A stretch of DNA of 12,354 bases from Deltaproteobacteria bacterium (lineage in GTDB: Bacteria > Desulfobacterota > Binatia > UBA9968), in contig JACPFH010000233.1 in NCBI GenBank assembly GCA_016183075.1, positions 1-12,354 on the forward strand, in the 5' to 3' direction. Below are positions 5,925 to 12,354 of the stretch, in pieces. Made by a program: the position numbers and the translations under genes. The first letter of the stretch is position 1. Each line of letters begins with the position of its first letter. The notes under the pieces are model-generated. The model was not told where the DNA came from, ran no database searches, and saw nothing but the letters and a program-made list of their open reading frames with translations.

Positions 5925-8045
5925 GTAAAGCGGACCGCTTTCAGTCCTCTCTGACCCCGGAAGTAATTGCCAGCCACGGGTTGACCCAGGACGAATACCA
6001 GCGGATCGTGAACGTGCTCGGGAGGGAGCCTAACTATACCGAGTTGGGCGTCTTCTCGGTCATGTGGTCGGAGCACTGTAGCTACAAGAGCTCCAGGCGC
6101 TGGCTTAAGAGCCTGCCCACCGAGGGTCCGGCTGTGCTTCAGGGCCCCGGGGAGAATGCCGGCATTGTCGACATCGGCGATGGCGTGGCGGCCGTTTTCA
6201 AGATCGAGAGTCACAACCACCCCTCTTTCATCGAACCCTACCAGGGGGCCGCCACCCTGCGCTTTGGCGCTTTCGATCACCCTCGCACACGCTATCTTCT
6301 GGGTGGGGTGGTGGCCGGCATCGGCGGCTACGGCAACTGTGTGGGAGTGCCGACGCTGGGCGGTGAACTGTTTTTCGACGAATGTTACAACTCCAACATC
6401 CTCGTCAACGCTTTCACCTTGGGAATCGCCAGGAAAAGGCGGATCTTCAAAGGCCTGGCAAAAGGGATGGGGAATCCGCTGATCTATGTCGGCGCTAAGA
6501 CCGGGCGAGACGGAATTCACGGGGCTACCATGGCGTCGGAGGCGTTTTCCGAAGCGACGGAAAAACGTCGCCCCACAGTGCAAGTGGGCGATCCGTTCAC
6601 AGAAAAGCTGCTTTTAGAGGCCTGTCTGCAGCTGATGGAAAAGGATTGTCTGGTGGGGATTCAAGACATGGGGGCGGCAGGGCTGACCGGCTCGTCCGTG
6701 GAAATGGCCGCCCGGGCCGGCACAGGCGTGGAACTGGAGCTTTCTTTGGTTCCGCTGCGGGAACGAGGGATGACGCCTTACGAGATCCTGCTCTCGGAGT
6801 CGCAGGAGAGGATGCTCCTGGTCGCCAAGAAAGGCAGCGAGGAGGAGGTAAAGCGGATCTTTCAGCGCTGGGACCTCGACGCGGTTGTGATTGGGCGAGT
6901 CACGCGGGGAGGCGTGTTCCGTGCCCTGTTTCACGGCGAGGAGGTTGTGCGCATCCCGGTTGAGGCCCTGACCTCCGGAGCGCCGGTCTATAACCGTCCG
7001 GGGGAAAGACCGGAAGGGCATGAAGAAGCGCAGCGGCTGGACCTCGGCAAAGTGCCGGAGCCGGAAGATCTTGGCGGCGTCCTAAGAACGCTTCTCGATT
7101 CTCCTAACATCGCTTCGAGGGAATGGGTCTACCGCCAGTACGACCATTTCGTGCGCAGCAACACGGTGGTGGCCCCCGGCGCGGACGCGGCCGTGATTCG
7201 CATCAAGGGAACCGAGAAAGGGCTCGCCTTTACCGCCGACGGGAACAGCCGTTTTTGCTATCTCGACCCGTACGTTGGGGGCGCGTTGGCGGTGGCCGAG
7301 GCGGCGCGAAATCTCGCCTGCGTCGGCGCCCGTCCCCTTGGCCTGACCGATTGCCTTAATTTTGGGAGCCCGGAGAGGCCGGAGGTAATGTGGCAATTCT
7401 CCCGAGTCATTGAGGGCATGCGCGACGGCTGCATCGGTCTATAATGAAACTGACGGCTGCCCAATCTATCCGACGCCGGTCGTGGCGATGGTAGGTCTTC
7501 TCGCCAGGGTCGCGCGTTGTGTCACACCATGGTTCAAAGCACCAGGCGATCTGGTGGTGCTTTTGGGGCGCACCCGGGAGGAGCTGGGGGGAAGCGAATA
7601 CTTGAAAGTGGTGCACGGCCTGGTCCGGGGCACGCCGCCGTGGATCGACCTCAAGCTGGAGCGGGCCGTGCAGCAATGCTGTCTCAGAGCCATCGAGCGC
7701 GGGATCCTTCGTTCCGCTCATGATGTTTCTGAGGGAGGTCTGGCGGTAGCCCTGGCTGAATGCTGCATCGGAGGTCCGGAGCGCGCGTTGGGGGCGAGGA
7801 TCGAAACTCACGAGGTAATGCGAGCGGACGCGCTATTGTTCGGTGAGTCGCAATCGCGCATCATTGTTTCGATCAAGGAGGGAGATCTGGGACGGCTACG
7901 GGAGATTGCGGCGAAGGAAGGAGCGCCGATGCAGGTGATTGGCGTTGTCGGCGGCACGCGGTTCATTATACAGCCTTTGATTCAGGCGCCGGTGGAAGAG
8001 TTAAAATCGATCTGGTCGACTAGTTTGGAACGACGGCTCAAGTAG
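5921..8045 (+). pseudogene. purL: FGAM synthetase large subunit PurL, two internal deletions, one frameshifting
   Basis: PurL is the ATP-dependent FGAM synthetase of the PurSQL complex. The TTG at 5921 overlaps the purQ stop and has a G-rich upstream stretch; LSKADRFQSSLTPEV follows. H52 in WSEHCSYKSSR matches the catalytic His region, and GRDGIHGATMASE, GIQDMGAAGL and NTVVAPGADA are typical. Two lesions are inferred from the family pattern. At 6256|6257 the protein jumps from PYQGAAT to LRFGAFDHPR, losing about 22 residues in frame that normally contain GVGGIxRDxFTMGARP. Near 7433 it jumps from RDGC to SVYNETDG with a frame change, losing about 35 nt (normally TPVxSGNVS) and reaching a stop at 7442-7444. 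The remainder (YPTPVVAMVGLL through SAHDVSEGGLAVA and FGESQSR) is intact in another frame to 8045. Repaired, it would be about 740 residues, normal for small PurL. Confidence 0.93.
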
Positions 8046-8049
8046 AGAA

Positions 8050-8089
8050 TCGTGTTCGTCGAGCACGAGCCACGAGCACGAGTAACGAG
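8050..8089 (+). repeat. Short-word repeat in the purL-purF spacer
   Basis: TCGTGTTC (8050-8057) and GAGCACGA (8061-8068) form an 8-bp stem with one T-G wobble. The right arm is then repeated directly: CGAGCACGAG occurs at about 8060-8069 and again at 8073-8082, followed by CGAG-type words up to 8089. It ends 8 nt before the purF ATG. The design resembles the purB and purQ leader cassettes, with a different word. Confidence 0.65.
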
Positions 8090-8097
8090 AAGCTGCG

Positions 8098-9524
8098 ATG
8101 TTCGATAAGTTTCGCGAAGAGTGCGCGGTTATGGGCATCCATGGCCATTCGGAGGCAGCCAACCTCGTCTATCTCGGTCTTTACGCCTTGCAGCACCGCG
8201 GACAGGAATCCTCCGGCATCGTATCTTCGGATGGCAAGGTTTTGATCTCCCATCGCCAGATGGGGCTTGTGGCCGACTTTTCAAGGAGGAAGTCATCAGG
8301 CGGCTGGAAGGCTCATGCGCTATCGGGCACAATCGGTATTCGACATCCGGGCAAAGCCATCTCAAAAACGCCCAGCCGTTCGTCGTCGAGTACGCTCTTG
8401 GGCCCATCGCGGTTTCGCACAACGGGAATCTTGTGAATGCGGGCGTCTTGAGGGAAGAGCTTGAGGCTTCCGGATCGATTTTTCAATCCACGTCGGATAC
8501 CGAGGTGATCATCCACCTCATCGCCACCTCCAGAGAGAGGACTCTCATGGGGAGGATCGTTGAGGCGCTGAGCCGGGTGAGGGGAGCTTACTCGCTCCTG
8601 TTTTTGACCCTGGACCGGATGATCGCGGCCCGTGACCCGATGGGGTTTCGTCCGTTGGTGCTGGGAAGGCTCAAGCGCGGGCGAGAACGAGGCGGCTATG
8701 TTGTCGCTTCCGAGACCTGCGCCCTAGATCTCATCGAGGCCGAATATGTGAGGGAAGTAGAGCCCGGCGAGATCCTCACCTTCGGCCTCGATGGAATGCA
8801 ATCTCTAAAGCCCTTTCCCCCCGCGCCCCATGCCAAATGCATCTTCGAGTATATCTACTTCTCCCGTCCGGACAGCAGTCTTTATGGCCGGAACGTGTAT
8901 CAGGTCCGCAAGGAGCTGGGCCGCCAGCTCGCTCGCGAAAGCTGGGTCGCCGCGGACCTGGTGACGCCGGTTCCCGATTCCGGGGTCCCTGCGGCTATCG
9001 GCTATGCCGAAGAATCGGGGCTTCCCTTGGAATTTGGCCTGATCCGCAATCACTACGTCGGCAGGACGTTTATCGAGCCGCAGCAATCGATCCGGCACTT
9101 CGGTGTGAAGATCAAGCTCAATGCCATGCGCGAGGTGCTCAACGGAAAGAGAGTGGTCGTGGTGGATGACTCGATCGTGCGCGGCACCACCAGCCGCAAG
9201 ATTATTCGGATGCTGCGCGATGCGGGCGCTAAAGAAGTGCACATGCGGATCAGTTCCCCCCCTACCATCGGTCCCTGCTACTACGGGATCGACACCCCAA
9301 CGCGCGGCGAGCTCATCGCTTCCTCTAGCTCCGTGGAGGAGATCCGGAAATTCATCGAAGCGGACAGCCTCGCCTATCTCAGCCGCGAGGGAATGTACAT
9401 CTTTCTGGACGGCAAAACCCAAGGGTTTTGCGACGCCTGCTTCAGCGGCAACTACCCGGTCCACTTCGACGACGAAGGCCATACGCACCAGCTTCACCTC
9501 TTCGAAGCGCTCCAGGAGCGGTAA
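8098..9524 (+). pseudogene. purF: Amidophosphoribosyltransferase with a single-base frameshift
   Basis: PurF makes phosphoribosylamine from PRPP and glutamine, the committed step of purine synthesis and the usual feedback point. The ATG at 8098 gives MFDKFREEC; C9 would become the N-terminal nucleophile after propeptide cleavage, as in the Bacillus-type enzyme. The frame is lost at a T4 run (8278-8281): MGLVADF continues as FKEEVIRRLEG only after a -1 shift. Repaired, it is about 475 residues. The glutaminase domain (AIGHNRYSTSG, SHNGNLVNA) is followed by the PRPP domain with VVVVDDSIVRGTTS (about 9152-9193). Four cysteines at positions expected for the [4Fe-4S] cluster are present (codons at 8838, 9276, 9429 and 9438). 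A weak GAG-AAG upstream is the only ribosome-binding candidate. A homopolymer sequencing error is a simple alternative to real damage. Confidence 0.93.
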
Positions 9525-9536
9525 GGAAAACAACTC

Positions 9537-9623
9537 TTAATTTATTGACTTTTTGTTGAGAGCGCTAGGAGCGATCATCCGCTCCAGCTTCTCGAGCCGC
9601 GCCTTGAGATCGGCATTTTCAGC
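9537..9623 (-). pseudogene. Possible C-terminal coiled-coil remnant
   Basis: On the minus strand an open stretch without a start codon reads AENADLKARLEKLERMI followed by APSALNKKSIN and a stop at 9537-9539. The heptad-like spacing of leucines and charged residues looks like the coiled-coil tail that ends many proteins. The frame closes upstream within about 25 nt, just inside the PIN remnant. No family can be assigned and it may be chance. The rest of 9525-9633 shows nothing I can name, including no convincing terminator after purF. Confidence 0.3.
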
Positions 9624-9633
9624 CCACCCTCTC

Positions 9634-9852
9634 TTACCATATGGTCTTCACAAGCGAGCTTTGCCGAATTTTCGCGTCCCGGGTTATCAGCGCGAGGCCT
9701 TCAGCCCGCGCGGTCGCCGCGATCAAACGGTCGGCCGGATCGGCCGGGAAGTCATTTGGAAATTGGGTGGAGAGAGCAGCAACGGCCGGTGTGAGCTCCT
9801 TGACGACAACGCCGCTCGTCTCAACGAGTTCAGCTATCCATGCATCGGGAGT
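9634..9852 (-). pseudogene. Truncated PIN-domain (VapC-like) toxin, C-terminal half
   Basis: The minus frame ending at 9634 carries about 70 residues typical of the second half of a VapC-type PIN ribonuclease: WIAELVETSGV, KELTPAVAALST, then FPADPADRLIAATARAEG and LALITRDAKI, ending VKTIW. The DPADR and TRD elements are the conserved acidic positions of the family. The N-terminal half, with the first catalytic Asp, is absent: upstream of about 9850 this frame reads only antisense noise across the GlcG-like gene. The join falls on the 3' end of that gene, whose stop (9834-9836) lies inside PIN sequence. No antitoxin gene is seen. I infer a deletion or recombination junction; the fragment cannot be an active nuclease. 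Confidence 0.75.
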
Positions 9853-10244
9853 GCCGCGAGGCCCAATTTTGCGAGCTTGAGATCCTCTGCGGAGGGACGC
9901 CCGCTCACTCCGATGCCACCCACGGTAAAGTCGCTCTTGCGAACGGTGACTCCGCCGGGAATGCCCGTGATGCGGGGATTGCCGTACCAATCGGCCGTGC
10001 GCTTGGAATTCAGGAGCGACTCTCCGAAATCGCCGCTGTCCCTTTCCATGTAGGCCGCCGTGAAGGCCTTGTTCATGGAGAACTGGCGGGAGCGCACCGT
10101 AGCGCCATCCATACAAGCAAAGCAGACCAGATCGCCGCTGCGGTCCACGACGGCGACCGAAACGGGTTTCCCTCCGTCATCCGAAGCTGCCTTGAGCACG
10201 GAGGTCACCGCAGCCTGGGCTTCTTTCAGCGTCAAAACTTCCAT
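9834..10244 (-). CDS. GlcG/HbpS family protein (DUF336)
   Basis: This 136-residue protein belongs to the small GlcG/HbpS-like family, members of which bind haem or corrinoid-type cofactors or occur beside catabolic operons; the exact role here is unknown. The pattern is clear: an N-terminal helix LTLKEAQAAVTSVLKAA, a strand-rich core PVSVAVVDRSGDLVCF, the helix SMNKAFTAAYM, the GIPGGVTVRKSDFTVGGIGVSG hairpin region, and a final helix AEDLKLAKLGLAAL. The start is fixed by a strong AAAAGGAGG site 5 nt upstream. The final codons PMHG and the stop derive from the fused PIN remnant rather than from a native end. No signal peptide is apparent, so it is probably cytoplasmic. It lies downstream of hydantoinase B and the SWIB gene on the same strand, but 147 nt from the latter, so it may be transcribed separately. 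Confidence 0.88.
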   Translation of the reverse strand: MEVLTLKEAQAAVTSVLKAASDDGGKPVSVAVVDRSGDLVCFACMDGATVRSRQFSMNKAFTAAYMERDSGDFGESLLNSKRTADWYGNPRITGIPGGVTVRKSDFTVGGIGVSGRPSAEDLKLAKLGLAALPMHG

Positions 10245-10249
10245 GGATT

Positions 10250-10258
10250 CCTCCTTTT
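10250..10258 (-). promoter_or_regulatory. Ribosome-binding site of the GlcG-like gene
   Basis: The minus strand reads AAAAGGAGG, 5 nt before the ATG at 10244. It is near-consensus and decides the start. Confidence 0.8.
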
Positions 10259-10328
10259 CATCAGCGAAGGAACCGGGGAAAAGACAAAGCCGTTTGGGCG
10301 CTGCCCTTGTAACGCCGAGATGGCTTCG

Positions 10329-10361
10329 GCCAAGGCCAAACGCTGGCGGCCTTGCCTTGGC
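10329..10361 (-). repeat. Inverted repeat between the SWIB and GlcG-like genes
   Basis: GCCAAGGC (10329-10336) and GCCTTGGC (10354-10361) are exact complements. The overlapping pair AAGGCC (10332-10337) and GGCCTT (10348-10353) offers an alternative, shorter-looped stem. No T-run follows on the minus strand, so an intrinsic terminator is unlikely. The rest of 10245-10391 shows nothing else I can identify. Confidence 0.5.
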
Positions 10362-10391
10362 TGCAAGGAAGTCGATCGAAACCTGGGCTAT

Positions 10392-10658
10392 TTACTTTAG
10401 ATGCCTGTTGACCAGTTTGGTCATCTCGAACATCGTGACCTGCTTTTTGCCGCCGAAAACCGCCTTCAGGTTTTCATCGGCGTTGATCATGGTTCTCTTC
10501 TTCTTGTCTTGCAGCCCGTTGCGCTTGATGTAAGCCCAGAGCTTCTTCGTCACCTGAGTGCGGGGAAGCGCTTTGCTGCCGACAACCGCGCTCAACGCGT
10601 CATCCGGCTGCATGGGTTTCATGAATGCCGGATTTGGTTTCCGTTTCGTTGCGGCCAT
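10392..10658 (-). CDS. Small SWIB/MDM2-domain protein
   Basis: The 88-residue basic protein is nearly all one SWIB/MDM2 domain, after a short Lys/Arg-rich N-terminus (AATKRKPNPAFMKPMQPDDAL). Diagnostic stretches are LPRTQVTKKLWAYIKRNGLQD (about 31-51), KKRTMINADENLKAVFGGK and the C-terminal MFEMTKLVNRHLK. SWIB domains are best known from eukaryotic chromatin remodelling. Bacterial single-domain versions exist in chlamydiae, deltaproteobacteria and others, with a proposed DNA- or nucleoid-related role that is not settled. The start is fixed by AAGGAGG 5 nt upstream of the ATG. It sits 67 nt downstream of the hydantoinase gene; there is no obvious functional link and it may have its own promoter. 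Confidence 0.93.
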   Translation of the reverse strand: MAATKRKPNPAFMKPMQPDDALSAVVGSKALPRTQVTKKLWAYIKRNGLQDKKKRTMINADENLKAVFGGKKQVTMFEMTKLVNRHLK

Positions 10659-10663
10659 AGTTT

Positions 10664-10670
10664 CCTCCTT
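10664..10670 (-). promoter_or_regulatory. Ribosome-binding site of the SWIB gene
   Basis: A consensus AAGGAGG on the minus strand, 5 nt before the ATG at 10658. Confidence 0.8.
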
Positions 10671-10725
10671 GGAGTGGAAAGTTTATTAGCCTGAGCTTAT
10701 ATCAAACACGGAGCTTGTTTACCAG

Positions 10726-12354
10726 CTATTTTTTCGCTTTTTTCTCTCTAAGCTTTGCGGTCGCGACCTGATCCAGCACGGGCTCTCCATCGATCCAGCC
10801 GACCACGACGCCGTAGTCTTCGCCCGCCCGCTCGGCCGACACGTACCCCTGGCGCACGTCTTCCACGACTTTTTCGATCGGACGGGCCAGCGGGTCTCCC
10901 ATGCCTCCGCCTCCAGGCCTTTCAATGCGCAGGAGGTCGCCTTCTCGCAGCCGAACATCGCCAAAGCGTGACGGCAGCCTCTTCTCATCGGGAGTGCCGG
11001 GGTTGACAATGCAGGCTCCCTTGCCGCCCTCTTTTCCTCCCTCACAGCCCCACGGCGCGATCGCGTGTTTGTCCGTGCGCATCGAGAAGCGGACTTCTCC
11101 CTCAAGTATGCGGTAATCGCGGCCGAAGCCCAGGCCACCACGCCATGCGCCCGCGCCACCGGAGTCGCGGGTGATCTCGAAGCGTTCCACCCGCGTCGGA
11201 AATTCGGATTCGATGATCTCCACCGGCGCGGTTTTACAGTTGCTCAAATGAGCGGCCGTCGCGGATACGCCATCCTTCCCCCAGCGAGCGCCAGTCCCGC
11301 CGCTGAAGATTTCATAGTGGACATACGATCGGCCACCCACAGCTCGGCTCCCGCCGAGGACCAGGGCGCAACTGCCGGAGCCCGCCGCGATACGCTTTTG
11401 CTCGGCGAACGGCCCCATGGCCTTGAGAATCGCCTCCACGACCACCGTCGCGGTCGGCATATAGGTATTCACGGCTCCCGGGAAGCGGGGGTTGACCACG
11501 CTCCCTTCCCGGAAGGTTGCATCGACCACACGGGCCAGTCCCTGGTTGATCGGAAGGTGCGGATCGATCAGTGCGATGAGGCAATAGGTGCAGCAAGCCT
11601 TGACCAGTGGCGGCCGGATGTTAGCCGGCCCTCTGGTCTGGTCGCTCGACTGGCTGAAGTCGAAGTGAATCCTCTCCCCCACTTTTTCGACGGTTACGTG
11701 AATGCGAATGGGACGGTCGAGATCGATACCATCGTTATCGACGAAGCTCTCGCCCTCCGAGCGGCCATCCGGCCAGGAGGCGACCGCCTTTCGCACCCGG
11801 CTCTCTGTATAGGAGGAAAGAAGCTCTGTGGAAGCGAGGACCGTATCTTTACCGTAACGCTCCATCAGTTCCGCGACCCGCCTTTCGCCCAGCCGGCCTG
11901 AGCCTACCTGGCCTCGGATATCGCCGATTACGAGCTGCGGCGTCCGGCTGTTCGCGCTCAGGATCGCTTCGATTTCTTTCACCGGCCGATATTCAGAGAC
12001 GAACTTTACCGGCGGGAGATGGAGTCCTTCCTGAAAGATTTCCCGTGCTTGACCCGAGCCGCTTCCTGGGACAGTACCTCCGATGTCGCTTTTGTGCGCC
12101 ATGCTCGCGGCAAAGCCAACCGGCTCGCCGCGATAAAAAATCGGCGTCAGTACTCCCATGTCGGGAGCGTGGGGGCTGCCGCCAAGATAAGGGTGGTTCA
12201 CGATGAACGCATCGCCCTCATGGATCTGCGCACGCGAATAATGGCGGAGAAGTCCCTCGGTGCAGGCGGGAAAGGCTCCCATGTGGAGTGGCAGCACGAC
12301 GTGTTGGGCGACCACATCACCCCCGGTATTCAGAATGGCGCAGCTGGCGTCCTG
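10726..12354 (-). CDS. Hydantoinase B / 5-oxoprolinase-type subunit B, N-terminus cut by the window
   Basis: HyuB proteins pair with an ATP-using HyuA subunit in enzymes such as N-methylhydantoinase, 5-oxoprolinase and acetophenone carboxylase; the substrate cannot be told from sequence. The frame is open to the window edge: before the GTG/Met near 12315 it reads DASCAILNTGGD, so the true start is outside and only some tens of residues are missing. The 542 visible residues show VVLPLHMGAFP, NHPYLGGSPHAPDMGVL, AHKSDIGG, FDFSQSSDQTRGPAN, NTYMPTATVVVEAI, RGGLGFGRDYRIL, GGKEGGKGACIVNPG and the C-terminal RIERPGGGGMGDPLARP, all typical of the family. No frame damage is visible. A hyuA partner would be expected upstream, beyond 12354. 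The gene converges on the purine run and is the likely head of the minus-strand group. Confidence 0.95.
   Translation of the reverse strand, partial: QDASCAILNTGGDVVAQHVVLPLHMGAFPACTEGLLRHYSRAQIHEGDAFIVNHPYLGGSPHAPDMGVLTPIFYRGEPVGFAASMAHKSDIGGTVPGSGSGQAREIFQEGLHLPPVKFVSEYRPVKEIEAILSANSRTPQLVIGDIRGQVGSGRLGERRVAELMERYGKDTVLASTELLSSYTESRVRKAVASWPDGRSEGESFVDNDGIDLDRPIRIHVTVEKVGERIHFDFSQSSDQTRGPANIRPPLVKACCTYCLIALIDPHLPINQGLARVVDATFREGSVVNPRFPGAVNTYMPTATVVVEAILKAMGPFAEQKRIAAGSGSCALVLGGSRAVGGRSYVHYEIFSGGTGARWGKDGVSATAAHLSNCKTAPVEIIESEFPTRVERFEITRDSGGAGAWRGGLGFGRDYRILEGEVRFSMRTDKHAIAPWGCEGGKEGGKGACIVNPGTPDEKRLPSRFGDVRLREGDLLRIERPGGGGMGDPLARPIEKVVEDVRQGYVSAERAGEDYGVVVGWIDGEPVLDQVATAKLREKKAKK

Noticed and set aside
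5813..6583. 256-codon antisense ORF over the purQ/purL junction
   Set aside because: Shadow of GC-rich coding sequence; composition is low-complexity and no motif is recognised.
9521..9560. Intrinsic terminator after purF
   Set aside because: Only 4-5 bp pairings (AACAA/TTGTT) with a long loop; the T-run is not placed after a GC-rich stem.
9840..10400. Plus-strand ORF ending with a CxC...CxxC pattern that resembles a zinc ribbon
   Set aside because: Mostly antisense to the GlcG-like gene; the cysteines lie in the 10251-10391 spacer around an inverted repeat, and no ribosome-binding site or homologous domain is evident.
10670..10726. Promoter upstream of the SWIB gene (TATAAG-like -10)
   Set aside because: No acceptable -35 at proper spacing; only about half of the positions match.
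11065..11901. 278-codon plus-strand ORF inside hydantoinase B
   Set aside because: Antisense shadow; the minus-strand frame has complete family motifs.

Overview
This window is a GC-rich bacterial chromosome segment carrying a long plus-strand run: pnp (3' end) - M16 zinc peptidase - dut - purB - purC - purS - purQ - purL - purF. A minus-strand group then converges on it: hydantoinase B (5' end cut by the window) -> SWIB-domain protein -> GlcG/HbpS-like protein -> debris of a PIN-domain toxin. No marker fixes the taxon. The order purB-C-S-Q-L-F matches the Bacillus purine operon core. PurL is the short type that needs separate PurS and PurQ, and PurF is the iron-sulfur, propeptide type. The pnp/M16/dut block, the hydantoinase, the small SWIB protein and the abundant short dispersed repeats suggest to me an uncultivated 'Deltaproteobacteria'-like, Binatota-like or Rokubacteria-like lineage, probably known from metagenomes (inference).

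Layout. 1-2590: RNA turnover (PNPase KH and S1 domains), an M16 processing peptidase and dUTPase. 2671-9524: de novo purine synthesis. PurF catalyses the first committed step, PurS/PurQ/PurL together form FGAM synthetase, PurC makes SAICAR, and PurB cleaves SAICAR and adenylosuccinate. Junctions are tight at purC/purS and purQ/purL (4-nt overlaps). The other pur spacers are occupied by repeat structures. 9525-10250 holds gene remnants and a GlcG/HbpS-like gene. 10392-10658 is a SWIB protein. 10726-12354 is hydantoinase B.

Three genes of the plus-strand run are not intact as given. The M16 peptidase is shifted by a perfect 29-bp tandem duplication. purL has lost about 22 codons in frame and, separately, about 35 nt with a frameshift. 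purF carries a -1 shift in a T4 run. Either the assembly or consensus is faulty, or the purine pathway is decaying.

The most unusual structure is a family of short-word inverted and direct repeats. The words differ between sites but the design is the same. They sit just upstream of purB, purC, purQ and purF, supply the last codons of dut, and appear in frame inside the M16 peptidase. A 132-bp MITE-like element with 17-bp perfect terminal inverted repeats and a 7-bp direct repeat lies between purB and purC.
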